From Verrucomicrobiaceae bacterium (lineage in GTDB: Bacteria; Verrucomicrobiota; Verrucomicrobiia; Verrucomicrobiales; Verrucomicrobiaceae), in the NCBI GenBank assembly GCA_016795485.1, contig JAEUHM010000033.1, forward strand, positions 52,550 through 116,549: a DNA stretch of 64,000 nt, given 5' to 3'. Made by a program: the position numbers and the translations under genes. Below are positions 8,116 through 17,094 of this stretch, one piece after another. A model generated the notes under the pieces. It was not told the origin of the DNA and searched no databases. It saw only the letters and a program-made list of their open reading frames with translations. The number at the start of each line of letters is the position of its first letter. The first letter of the stretch is position 1.

Positions 8116-10089
8116 ATGTTTTACCGCAAAGATGTCGACCATGCCGAAGCGGAAGGAGTTTTGGCCACTAGGAAGTTGGGGCAGGAGATCTTGCGCTGGC
8201 TGTTGCTGGTGGTGTTTGTGCTGTGCGCGTGGAAGGTGTGGCACGGGCCTACACCCAATAACAAAGATGTGAGAGCAAGGCTGGAAGAAGGTGAACGACT
8301 TACGTTCAAGTCTTGGCTGGATTCCGGGAAGGAGAATCCACCTCGACTCAGAGCTAAGGAGCATGCTCCCATAGGTTGGTGGTGGGCAGCAATGGGTGGC
8401 GCTGGGGTTAGTTTTGTGTTGTTTCTGACCCTTCCATACTGGGGACCAGATGGTCGAAGGGAAGGGGATCCCGTTCACGATGTTCCCCAAGCCGACGAGG
8501 AGAACATCGGCGACTCTGGCTTTGGAAAGCTGATATCCGGAAGGCCAGTGTTTCTTTTGTTCGTGGGCTTGGCGGTTGTGATTGGCGGGTGGTTGCGTGC
8601 ACCTCGGCTAGACCACAGTCTGTGGAATGATGAAGAGTACGCTGCCAGGAAACACATCGTAGGAGACTACAAAGTGGATGCTAGCGGAGGAAGGGTATTC
8701 CGTCCTGTTCCCTGGCTTGAAACTCTGGCGGAGAACGGAAGTGGCAACAATCATGTGCTGCACTCGGTGCTATCTCGCTTCTCGATCAGGATTTGGCAGA
8801 CTCTGACGGACAAGGGGCCGGAGGTGTTGAGCGAACGATGGCTGAGAATGCCTTCGTTCCTGGCCGGGTTAGCTGCGATTTGGCTGATAGGGCTTGTGGG
8901 ATGGGAGTTTGGCAACCGCTGGGTGGGTGTGACAGCTGCGTGGATACTGGCGCTGCATCCTTGGCACATTCGATACGCGGTCGAGGCGCGAGGGTATTCC
9001 TTGATGCTGTTTTTCCTGCTACTCGCCGTGCTGGGGTTGATTCGGGCGCAACGTGGGCACTCCCTCAGAGCGTGGTTGCTGTTTGCGGTGGGGGAAGCAG
9101 GAATGCTAGTGAGTTTTGCCGGTTCTATTTATGTGGCAGTGGCGCTTAACGTGGTCGCGCTCATTGAAATGGCGCTTCGAGGTCAACCACGGCGGATTGG
9201 TGCATTGCTCGCCATGAATGCGCTAGCCGCCGTGGCTGTGATGTTTCTGATGCTGCCCTCCGTTCCCCAGATGACTGGCTTCATATTGCATGATGCTCAG
9301 AAACGCCTGCCAGTGACGGGAGAGTGGCTAAGAGACCTCGGCAGTCATGTGCTGACGGGTGTCCAATACGCCAATCTGATGACTACAGATCATTCAGGGA
9401 CGAGTTGGCTGGATATGGCAGGCAAGGCACCCATGGTGATGGGGCCCCTGGCTTGGTTTTTGGGTCTGTTCGTTGTCCTTGGAGTGATCTCGGCGTTTTT
9501 TGAGTCCGCGCCATCTCGGTTCGCTGTATTGTCGTTGGTATGTGCCGGTGGCTTGGGCTTTTTGCACGCCCATCTGTCGAAACACCCCAACTTATCCTGG
9601 TATTACCTTTATCTCATGGTGCCACTTTGTTTGGGAGTAGGCTTGGCTGTTGTCAGGCTACAGGTAGCTCCTGCTGTGCTGTGCTGGGTCATGGTCGGCT
9701 GCTTTGGATTTGCTACGGATGTGCCACGGGAGGTCATGAGGAAGGTGGATCGGCAACCGATTCGCCAGACAGTGGAGGCCGTGCGCGATTTCCGACAGAA
9801 TGCGCTAACAGGCGTCTTCGGTGTCAGTGACAAACAAGCTGAAAGCTATGATCCAGATGTGATGGTGATCGAGAAGCCGGAAGATGTGGATAAACTCATT
9901 CAAATGGGCACTGATCAACGCAGAGAGGTCTTCGTTTACTTTGCGGGAATGAAAGAGTCCGCTGTCCGGAATCCCTCCGTGCATCAGCGAGTAACAGCAT
10001 CGCCTGATTTCGCACGCTGGAAGGACTTCAAAGGCACTGAAGCGATGTTTAGCTATGTCATCTATCGGTGTGTGCCATTAGCCAGGTGA
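8116..10089 (+). CDS. GT39/ArnT-like polyprenyl-phosphate-sugar glycosyltransferase, membrane-bound
   Basis: A 657-residue polytopic protein with about a dozen membrane segments. A first TM at about 28-40 and a second at about 95-110 flank a cytoplasmic loop. SLWNDEEYAAR at about 170-180 sits in the first extracytoplasmic loop, the place where GT-C enzymes carry their catalytic acidic pair. The segment ALHPWHIRYAVEARGYSLM matches the 'P....yarear.Y' motif of the PMT/ArnT superfamily. The C-terminal 100 residues are soluble. It therefore probably transfers a sugar from a lipid carrier outside the cytoplasmic membrane; acceptor unknown. It overlaps trmO by 22 bases and is divergent from gtrA-fabF. 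Confidence 0.7.
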   Translation: MFYRKDVDHAEAEGVLATRKLGQEILRWLLLVVFVLCAWKVWHGPTPNNKDVRARLEEGERLTFKSWLDSGKENPPRLRAKEHAPIGWWWAAMGGAGVSFVLFLTLPYWGPDGRREGDPVHDVPQADEENIGDSGFGKLISGRPVFLLFVGLAVVIGGWLRAPRLDHSLWNDEEYAARKHIVGDYKVDASGGRVFRPVPWLETLAENGSGNNHVLHSVLSRFSIRIWQTLTDKGPEVLSERWLRMPSFLAGLAAIWLIGLVGWEFGNRWVGVTAAWILALHPWHIRYAVEARGYSLMLFFLLLAVLGLIRAQRGHSLRAWLLFAVGEAGMLVSFAGSIYVAVALNVVALIEMALRGQPRRIGALLAMNALAAVAVMFLMLPSVPQMTGFILHDAQKRLPVTGEWLRDLGSHVLTGVQYANLMTTDHSGTSWLDMAGKAPMVMGPLAWFLGLFVVLGVISAFFESAPSRFAVLSLVCAGGLGFLHAHLSKHPNLSWYYLYLMVPLCLGVGLAVVRLQVAPAVLCWVMVGCFGFATDVPREVMRKVDRQPIRQTVEAVRDFRQNALTGVFGVSDKQAESYDPDVMVIEKPEDVDKLIQMGTDQRREVFVYFAGMKESAVRNPSVHQRVTASPDFARWKDFKGTEAMFSYVIYRCVPLAR

Positions 10090-10781
10090 ACGACGAGACC
10101 AGAAGCGTAAACTTGACTCCGGTGGGAGTGCTCCGCACCTGCTACCCTGAGAAGTTTTGTGTTCCAAGGCAGTCAGGGCTCGTTCCGGAGGCGCAAGGCG
10201 TGGTGGAACTGATCGCCCCGTTCAATAGGCCGGAAGCGGTGCGTGGTCTGGAGGGCTTTACTCATATCTGGCTGGTGACCCAGTTCCATCTCGTGGAGGA
10301 GGATCGCACTGGACTGACCGCTCGGCCGCCTCGATTGGGTGGGAATGAGCGATTGGGAGTATTTGCCACCCGGTCTCCCTTCCGACCCAATCGGCTGGGG
10401 CTCTCCGTGGTCAAGCTGGATCGCATTGATTTGTCTAACGATGGTGTGAGGTTGCTAGTGAGTGGTATTGATGCGGTGGACGGCACTCCCGTGTTAGACA
10501 TCAAGCCGTATGTACCTTATGCGGATTGCGTGGCTGATGCTGTGGGAGGCTTTGCTTTGGCTCAGCCGGAACGATTGGTAGTTGAATGGGACTGTGCAAC
10601 CCCGGATGGACCGGTGCGGAGCCTGATTGATGCAACGCTCAGCCTGAACCCGGCACCGGCTTATCAGGATGAGCCTGATCGTGTCTATCGAGGCGCTATT
10701 GCTGAATGGAATGTCACTTGGAAGCGAGTTGGCAGCAGAGTTGTTGTTCTGTCATGCAACTCGATTCCCAGTGATCATTGA
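10068..10781 (+). CDS. trmO: tRNA t6A37 N6-methyltransferase TrmO (TsaA family)
   Basis: A 237-residue protein of the TsaA/TrmO family, which uses SAM to methylate N6 of t6A37 in threonine tRNA. The N-terminal beta-barrel shows VGVLRTCY, FNRPEAVRGLEGFTHIWLV, and the family hallmark FATRSPFRPNRLGLSVVKL, followed by a DGTPVLDIKPYVPYAD motif. A C-terminal ~70-residue tail ends the protein. The start at 10068 lies inside the preceding glycosyltransferase gene; a GTG at 10086 is an alternative that would leave the domain complete. Functional coupling to the glycosyltransferase is unlikely; the overlap looks like genome compaction. Confidence 0.88.
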   Translation: MCAISQVNDETRSVNLTPVGVLRTCYPEKFCVPRQSGLVPEAQGVVELIAPFNRPEAVRGLEGFTHIWLVTQFHLVEEDRTGLTARPPRLGGNERLGVFATRSPFRPNRLGLSVVKLDRIDLSNDGVRLLVSGIDAVDGTPVLDIKPYVPYADCVADAVGGFALAQPERLVVEWDCATPDGPVRSLIDATLSLNPAPAYQDEPDRVYRGAIAEWNVTWKRVGSRVVVLSCNSIPSDH

Positions 10782-10783
10782 CC

Positions 10784-13700
10784 TCAAGGCGGGCCTAGAA
10801 GGACTTCACCAGCAATGCGTGGAGAAGTGGAAGTGGTTGTCGGCGGATTTGCGTTGGCATCTGGGAGCATATCAACGACAAAGTAGCCATAGCCACGACG
10901 CACTCCCTGACTGTTCAACCAGATGTTGCCAAAATACTGCGTTTTGCGGTAAAGAAAACTTCCAGGGATGTAAGGATCCGGGTCGACGAGGGTGAAACTG
11001 CCACTGAACTGCCCAGTGATGGCGTTAACTGTGACCGTGACTGAGTTTGGGTTGGTCGTTGGCAGAGCCGGAATGTTCAATGAACTGATGGTGAAGGGCA
11101 GAGTGAACTCGCTGAAGCTCATGCTGATGCCACTCTGGCGGAAGGTCAGTTTTGCGTTGTTGTTGGCTGCTGGCAGCCCCATGACAATGCCGGAGGGTTT
11201 GATGTATCGGCTGCCGACCACATCGTATTCCAGATTGAAAGTGCTGGTGCGATAACGATCTCCAATAGATCCACGACGATTCCACATCACCTTGCCGGTG
11301 ACGGTGTTGTTCATGGAAGCGGAAGCAGCGTCATCAACGATCTTCATCGTGCCCGCAAGGCTTCCAAGGCCCTGATAGAGCGATTGATAGATCAAAATCT
11401 TGCCGCTCAAGCTCGCGAATGCGGTCGTAGCGAATGCAGAGCCATCACTCAGTCTGCCAGAGAGGATGGTTGTTCCATCGTCGGAAAGCTTTAGGCTAGC
11501 AGGACCATATCCGCCGGGAATCGGCAATGGCTGAGAGGTTGGTTTGGTTACTGCGAAATTGTAGGTGCCTGAGCGGCCTATGGGCATTCTCGCTTGCCGC
11601 CAACCCACGACATCGCCCTGGGCATTGTAGCCCGGAAGGCTCCCAGCTTGGCGGATAGCACTGAAGGTGCCCGTGCTCTCAAATGTGTCTAACAGGTCAA
11701 TACTGGCAGTAATCGACTCCGTTGGTGATATGACGATCGTGGGAGTGAGTTTGGGTGAATAGGGAGACGTGTTGTTGATGCTGACTCGCCCAGCAATCGG
11801 GTTATTCCGACCTCCGAACCTGAAAGTGCCAGTGTAGGTGCCGTCGGCTAATACAGTCGCGGTCCATCGTCCATAAGGGTCGGAAATGTCGGTGGTGGCA
11901 CTAGGGGCTGAGACTGCCCCAACATGCATTCCAGTTACGTAACTAGGCAGAGGAGACACCGTGAGCACCTTTTCCCGAACGCTTGAGCCGGCAGCATTCG
12001 TGGCCGTAATCCTGATGCGGTAGCTTCCTGGAATGGTCGGACGTCCCGAGATGGCACCGGTTTTCGGATTGTAGCTCATCCCCTTTGGTAGCCCCGTGAT
12101 GATGTAGCTTGTAGCAGCGTTGAGCGTGGGCGGTGTGAATGAATAGCTGCCGCTAGTCATGCTTGAAGGAAAGCTAAAGTCACTGATGACCGGAGGGATG
12201 ACCACTGTGACCGTGGATGGGTCTGTCGTGATCGAGCCTCCAGGGCCAGTGACTCTGCAGGTGTATTCACCGCCATCGGGCGGCACGACAAACCAGATTG
12301 TCATCGTGCGTGTGCTTGTTCCGTTTACTCGCGTATCGGTATTGAGCGGAACACCATTTTTAAGCCACTGGTATTGGAGGTCCACCCCAGATGCCTTGCA
12401 GGTAAGTGTGAGTTTCTTGTTGAGCGCTAGGGTGACGTTGGGAACGTATGGATCGACAACGCTTACGTAGGCGTAGCTGCTGTCCACGCTATTGCCGCCC
12501 TTGGTGACGCGGACCTTGTAGCCGCCAAACTGACTGAGGGTGATGGCCGGGAAGGTGATGGCATTGTAGGTCTCGTATGGAACCTTGCCGAGTCCCTCTT
12601 TGTACCATTGAAATGTCGAAGTCTGAATGCCGCCTGCAGTTGCAACAAGGCTCACTTCGGTGCCTTTCTCGACGATGATGTCTTGTGGCTCGCTCTCAAT
12701 GACCGGCAACTCGCCGATCTGGGCAACAAAACCGTCCCTGCCCCGGTTGACGAGCGAGTAGCTGCTGCTCTTTGGGAATCTGGCTCGCTGACTCATGTCA
12801 GACGAGGTGAAATTGAGCGCTGTGAAAATCGAGCCATCGTCTGCGAGAACCGCGTCCGAGCGATCGCTCCGTTCTCCCATGCCGCCAAAGGCTGGCACTT
12901 CCCATGCGAGATCATCAAGATCGAGATCTAGGTCAGTGAACAGGCAGCAGCGGAAACAAGACGTGCCCCAGACCACGTCCCGAATCGAGGAGACGCCCGT
13001 TGAATCCATCGCCAACCAGAACACCTGCACTCCCTTTGTCCGCACGGCACAGCCGGTGAGGTCGTCTACGGTAGCAGTGGTCACGAGATTGCCCGTGGTG
13101 CGGTGATATTTTTCGATGAGCGCAGAACGGCTGGTGATGTCGGTATTGCTGCCGATGTAGCCTGTCACCCAAACGCTTCCCGCTGCATCCACAGCGATGC
13201 TGAGAAACTCGCCTTCCTCATCTGGGCTTTTCCACCACTGAAGAACGCCAGCGGTGGTGTACTTGGCAACAAACGGACGTCGGTAGGTATTTGCTAGGCT
13301 CGCGGTGCGATCTGTGTAGGTGGCACTTCGTTGGAGGCTGCCGTTTACCCCGATGACCCCAGCGATGTAAATGTCGCCGAGATTGTCGATCACCATGTCG
13401 TGCACGTAGCAGTCATCAGCATCGCCCTGACACTTGATGTCGCGCATCCACACCGCCACGCCATCGTTGTCGTATTTTGCGATGTACCCGTTGTTTCCGC
13501 TGTTTCCGGATGCCCCACCAATGATGCTTCCAAACTTGCCACGTCCCTGGTAAAACCCTGCCGCCAGAATGTTGCCATTGCCGTCTGGTGCCACTGCGAC
13601 CACGTCACCGTATCCGTTGGGGGCTTCAGTACCTCCTTTTTCAGTGCCTAGATTGCGTGTCCAGAGCAAACCGCCACCGTCGGTGTCTCGAAGTTGGAGC

Positions 13701-14323
13701 ATTCCGGGCCTACTGTAGACCGGTGTGGTGATCTCGTTGTTAGCGCCGACGATGATATGACCGCTTTCCTTCACATTGAGGCCGGAGACCCCGTCACCCG
13801 TGGTGGAAATAGGATACTCGGCAGCCATCGCACCACTATTCATGCCGTATTTTCGCACAAATTGGCCGTTGTATTCACCGCTCACCCAGACTCCACGCGT
13901 TCCCACGTCAATGCTCAGGGCAGAGTCATTGGAAGCACTGACCTTGGTATCGATTCTATTGGCCCAACGCCAGCCTATGTCGTGAGTAATGACCAGCGGT
14001 GCCACCTCGCTATCGTAGGATTCGCTGCCGTCTTGAATGGTAACGTAATAACCTCCTTGGTCCTCGATCTGGGCGTTTGGAATCTCTAGGACCTTGTTTG
14101 TTGCTCCTGGAATACTCGTGCCGTTTTTGTGCCACTGATACGTGATGTTGGACGATCCTTCGGCATTGGCACTGAACTTGGCAGTGTATCCCCATTGCAC
14201 CGTCTGTAACTGCGGGTGCGCCGTGAAATAGATGTCAGCGCGGGCAGAAATGGCTGCCAAAAGCATAGCAGACATGCTGATGGCAACCCGGTAGGCGAAA
14301 TGGGTGGAAGGGACGGTGCGCAT
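10784..14323 (-). CDS. Large secreted protein with Ig-like and beta-propeller-like repeats
   Basis: An 1179-residue exported protein. A signal peptide (MRTVPS... to SARA, about residues 1-29) precedes an Ig-like domain (YQWHKNGTSIPG). SBBP/PQQ-like blades follow at about 120-540 (repeats of 'DNLGDIYIAG', 'DAAGSVWVTG', 'APDGNGNILAAG'). Two more Ig-like domains (FQWYKEG and YQWLKNG, about 555-720) and a putative-Ig (cadherin-like) domain with GLPKGMSYNPKTGAISGRPT at about 750-800 come next. A long beta-rich C-terminal region ends in VRRGYGYFVVDM, similar to the ends of many verrucomicrobial surface proteins. It is probably a cell-surface or adhesion protein. It has its own promoter-like sequence and ends two bases from trmO. 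Confidence 0.75.
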   Translation of the reverse strand: MRTVPSTHFAYRVAISMSAMLLAAISARADIYFTAHPQLQTVQWGYTAKFSANAEGSSNITYQWHKNGTSIPGATNKVLEIPNAQIEDQGGYYVTIQDGSESYDSEVAPLVITHDIGWRWANRIDTKVSASNDSALSIDVGTRGVWVSGEYNGQFVRKYGMNSGAMAAEYPISTTGDGVSGLNVKESGHIIVGANNEITTPVYSRPGMLQLRDTDGGGLLWTRNLGTEKGGTEAPNGYGDVVAVAPDGNGNILAAGFYQGRGKFGSIIGGASGNSGNNGYIAKYDNDGVAVWMRDIKCQGDADDCYVHDMVIDNLGDIYIAGVIGVNGSLQRSATYTDRTASLANTYRRPFVAKYTTAGVLQWWKSPDEEGEFLSIAVDAAGSVWVTGYIGSNTDITSRSALIEKYHRTTGNLVTTATVDDLTGCAVRTKGVQVFWLAMDSTGVSSIRDVVWGTSCFRCCLFTDLDLDLDDLAWEVPAFGGMGERSDRSDAVLADDGSIFTALNFTSSDMSQRARFPKSSSYSLVNRGRDGFVAQIGELPVIESEPQDIIVEKGTEVSLVATAGGIQTSTFQWYKEGLGKVPYETYNAITFPAITLSQFGGYKVRVTKGGNSVDSSYAYVSVVDPYVPNVTLALNKKLTLTCKASGVDLQYQWLKNGVPLNTDTRVNGTSTRTMTIWFVVPPDGGEYTCRVTGPGGSITTDPSTVTVVIPPVISDFSFPSSMTSGSYSFTPPTLNAATSYIITGLPKGMSYNPKTGAISGRPTIPGSYRIRITATNAAGSSVREKVLTVSPLPSYVTGMHVGAVSAPSATTDISDPYGRWTATVLADGTYTGTFRFGGRNNPIAGRVSINNTSPYSPKLTPTIVISPTESITASIDLLDTFESTGTFSAIRQAGSLPGYNAQGDVVGWRQARMPIGRSGTYNFAVTKPTSQPLPIPGGYGPASLKLSDDGTTILSGRLSDGSAFATTAFASLSGKILIYQSLYQGLGSLAGTMKIVDDAASASMNNTVTGKVMWNRRGSIGDRYRTSTFNLEYDVVGSRYIKPSGIVMGLPAANNNAKLTFRQSGISMSFSEFTLPFTISSLNIPALPTTNPNSVTVTVNAITGQFSGSFTLVDPDPYIPGSFLYRKTQYFGNIWLNSQGVRRGYGYFVVDMLPDANANPPTTTSTSPRIAGEVLLGPP

Positions 14324-14348
14324 CTTTTTAGAAATGAGTCTTGAGTAT

Positions 14349-14377
14349 TAAATACTGTAAAATATTTAGATATTCAA
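14349..14377 (-). promoter_or_regulatory. Sigma70-like promoter of the large secreted protein
   Basis: Read on the minus strand, TTGAAT (14377-14372) and TATTTA (14354-14349) are separated by exactly 17 bases in an AT-rich patch, 26 bases before the ATG at 14323. This is sequence matching only. Confidence 0.4.
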
Positions 14378-14458
14378 AGTATTTTTGCACCTGTGAGCCA
14401 CCCTGGAGGGGGGGCTGTTTTTGCTCCCTCTGCAGCGGGAGAGCCAAAATCGGACCTT

Positions 14459-15970
14459 CTAGGCCACTGCTGCGGCCATCAGTTTCTCCTGAGTGGCCTC
14501 CGCCCGGGTGAACTCGCCAGTGACTCGTCCCTCTTTAAGCATGAGAATCCGATCGCTCATGCCTATCAACTCTGGTAACTCGCTGCTCACCAGAATGACC
14601 GCCTTGCCTTCCTCCGTGAGGCGATTGATGAGTTCATAAATCTCAAGTTTTGCCCCGACATCGATCCCGCGAGTCGGTTCATCGAGCAGAATCACCTTCG
14701 GTTGAGTCATCAGGACCTTGCCCAGCACAATCTTCTGCTGGTTCCCGCCGGAAAGCTTACCGGCTACAGCCTGAAGGCCTGTTGCCTTGATCTTGAGCGA
14801 GTCGAACATCTTTTTGTTCGCCTTTGCTTCTTTGCTAAGGGAAAGCAGACCAGCATTCGTGAACTCTCGGAGGGAGGCCAGGGACAAATTGAACCCGACT
14901 TCGTGATCTAGTATCAACCCATAGCGCCTGCGGTCTTCGCTCACGAGGCCTATACCCGCCTTCAGCACTTCACTCGGCCCACTTGATGGAGAAAGCTCCT
15001 TGCCTTGGAGACGAATCCTTCCGCGGGTGCGTTTGCCATACGCCCCGAAGATGTGCATCAGCAGTTCAGTCCGGCCAGCACCCATAAGGCCTCCAATACC
15101 CAAGACCTCTCCCTCACGGACCTCCAGTGAGATATCACTAAGTACCGTTTGCCCAGTGGCATCTTCGACTTCGATGCTCTCAATTTGCAAAATCGGATCG
15201 CCCGCCTGACCGGAGCGCCTTGGAAACAAATCGGCGATCTCACGACCCACCATGTGCCTGATGATCTCCTGTTTGTTAGTGGCTGATGCTTGGCTTGTGA
15301 AGACCGAAGCGCCATCTCGCAACACGGTGATGCGATCCGCAATAGCAAAGACCTCATCAAGTTTGTGAGAGATATAAATGCAACTCACACCACGCCGCCG
15401 GAGATCACGAAGAATGTCCAGGAGAATGATCACTTCATGCTCTGCCAACGCAGCGGTAGGTTCGTCCAGGATCAGGATCTTGGAGTCCTTGGCTAATGCT
15501 TTCACAATCTCCACAAGTTGCTTTTGGCCGACACCCAGGCTGCGAACGAGCGAGGTGGGATCGAGTTGCACCGCGAACCGGTCAATCAAGACACCTGCAT
15601 CCTGAAACATCCGTGGCCAGTCGATCAGCGCGCCCAATCGAAGGGGTTCACGGCCCAGAAAAATGTTCTCCGCCACGGTCATCTCATCCACGAGTGCCAG
15701 TTCCTGATAGATCACAGCAAGACCTGACTTCCCAGAGTCGCCTATACTGGAAAACTTGGCTTCACTTCCTGCTACTTCCAGGCGTCCTTCGTAACTGCCA
15801 TGGGAATGAATGCCTGATAGCAGCTTGATCAACGTGCTCTTGCCTGCGCCATTCTCTCCGCAGAGGGCGTGAATCTCGCCTTCGTAGAGATCAAACGACA
15901 CGCCATTGAGTGCGACCACTCCAGGGAAGCGCTTCGTGACGGACTCGGCTCTGAGGATGGGTGCTGGCAT
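14459..15970 (-). CDS. Sugar ABC transporter ATPase, RbsA/XylG/MglA type
   Basis: A 503-residue protein with two tandem ATP-binding domains, as in the monosaccharide CUT2 importers. Domain 1 has Walker A GENGAGKST (about 38-46), the degenerate signature LGVGQKQLVEI and Walker B ILILDEPTAAL. Domain 2 has a degenerate Walker A (GLMGAGRTEL), LSGGNQQKIVLGK and VILLDEPTRGIDVGAK. Asymmetry of the two sites is normal for this family. No permease or sugar-binding protein gene is in the neighbourhood; the gene stands alone behind a LysR gene. The partner subunits must be encoded elsewhere, or the transporter is incomplete. The sugar cannot be told from sequence. Confidence 0.88.
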   Translation of the reverse strand: MPAPILRAESVTKRFPGVVALNGVSFDLYEGEIHALCGENGAGKSTLIKLLSGIHSHGSYEGRLEVAGSEAKFSSIGDSGKSGLAVIYQELALVDEMTVAENIFLGREPLRLGALIDWPRMFQDAGVLIDRFAVQLDPTSLVRSLGVGQKQLVEIVKALAKDSKILILDEPTAALAEHEVIILLDILRDLRRRGVSCIYISHKLDEVFAIADRITVLRDGASVFTSQASATNKQEIIRHMVGREIADLFPRRSGQAGDPILQIESIEVEDATGQTVLSDISLEVREGEVLGIGGLMGAGRTELLMHIFGAYGKRTRGRIRLQGKELSPSSGPSEVLKAGIGLVSEDRRRYGLILDHEVGFNLSLASLREFTNAGLLSLSKEAKANKKMFDSLKIKATGLQAVAGKLSGGNQQKIVLGKVLMTQPKVILLDEPTRGIDVGAKLEIYELINRLTEEGKAVILVSSELPELIGMSDRILMLKEGRVTGEFTRAEATQEKLMAAAVA

Positions 15971-16006
15971 GATGGGGAGGCTATTTGTTACTTTTGATGG
16001 CTTATT

Positions 16007-16030
16007 GGCAACTCAGAATCTGAGGTTGCC
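16007..16030 (-). terminator. Strong hairpin at the lysR stop, upstream of the ABC ATPase
   Basis: GGCAAC-TCAGA pairs with TCTGA-GTTGCC with one bulged base, giving an 11-bp stem that ends on the last base of the lysR stop codon. No U-run follows on the minus strand, so it is not a classical intrinsic terminator. It may end lysR transcripts with Rho, protect a 3' end, or regulate readthrough into the ABC gene 36 bases on. Confidence 0.4.
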
Positions 16031-16938
16031 TATTCACCGCCCAACTTTGAATCTGACTTGCTGCTCTTGAAGCGTGCTTCTACCACTTTTCGGAACGCGC
16101 TCACCATGGGATCGTCTGTCTGTTTAGGCCAAACAAGCATCAGCGGGATGGTACGCGCTGGTCGGAGTGGAATGAGCTTCAGTTGGCTAGAGTGAGTGCT
16201 TTCGGGCACTATCCCGATGCCCGCTCCAGCTTGGACATACTGTAATATTGTTCCGATCAAGCTAGGTGTATGCACGAGCTTGGGCTGGAACCCATTCTCG
16301 GCACAAGCAGCTTGGATGGCATCGTGAGAACTGGCACCTTCTCTGCGCGCCAGCACGATCAGGGGTTGGCAAGCGAGACTTTTCCACGTCAGTCCATCGC
16401 GGTCTGCCCAGGGGTGGTCATGGGGCACCGCCGCACAGAACTTTTCATGCCTTAGGATCATGGTTTTCAATCCAAGCGCCTCGTGGGCCAGTACGGGCCT
16501 CGTGATACCCACGGAGAGCCTGCCCTGAGCCACCATTTCCCAAACCCGCTCAGGTGTCCGCTCCTCTAGGTTGATCGTGACTCGTGGATACTTGCTGGAG
16601 AAGTCCTTCAGCAATGGCGCGAGGAAGTCGCGAGTAGGCGGTCCAATGTAACCAAGACGCAGTTCACCTTCTGCACCCACAGATGTCCGTTGGACTCTGC
16701 GGATCATCTCGTCCAGTTGTTCCGTGATCCGAGCGATGTCACTCAGTAGTACTTTCCCGGCTGGAGTGAGGGAAGGGGGCCTCGTTTCGCGCTGGATCAG
16801 GATCGCGCCCAGTTCTCGTTCAAGTTCTTGCACAGCTCGGCTGAGTGCCGGTTGTGCGATGCGTAGTCGCCGAGAAGCCTGAGAGAAACTCAGTTCCTCG
16901 GCCACAGCCTGAAAGTATCGCAGGTGCCTCAGTTCCAT
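16030..16938 (-). CDS. LysR-family transcriptional regulator
   Basis: A 302-residue regulator. The winged HTH is at residues 1-60 (MELRHLRYFQAVAEELSFSQASRRLRIAQPALSRAVQELE... with LTPAG after it). The periplasmic-binding-like effector domain runs from about 90 to 300 (LRLGYIGP, GLTWKSLACQPLIV, VQAGAGIGIVPES). The ATG at 16938 is chosen because the LysR fold starts there; the frame extends 48 codons upstream without domain content. It resembles the CbbR/BenM-type subgroup with aromatic or small organic acid ligands, but the inducer is unknown. It lies upstream of the ABC ATPase in the same direction and diverges from holA, so either could be a target. Confidence 0.88.
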   Translation of the reverse strand: MELRHLRYFQAVAEELSFSQASRRLRIAQPALSRAVQELERELGAILIQRETRPPSLTPAGKVLLSDIARITEQLDEMIRRVQRTSVGAEGELRLGYIGPPTRDFLAPLLKDFSSKYPRVTINLEERTPERVWEMVAQGRLSVGITRPVLAHEALGLKTMILRHEKFCAAVPHDHPWADRDGLTWKSLACQPLIVLARREGASSHDAIQAACAENGFQPKLVHTPSLIGTILQYVQAGAGIGIVPESTHSSQLKLIPLRPARTIPLMLVWPKQTDDPMVSAFRKVVEARFKSSKSDSKLGGE

Positions 16939-17094
16939 AACGGTGTATCCCATAACGAGCGGGCATGATTGCGATAGTAAAGGTGTTTTTCCGTGATGGA
17001 GGTTGGGTAACTTGGTCTCGATCATACTGAGGTGACGCTGACGGCGATGATTGCGGCTTGCGGGCGGCTCAGGAGTGCCCAAACTGCAGCCCTC

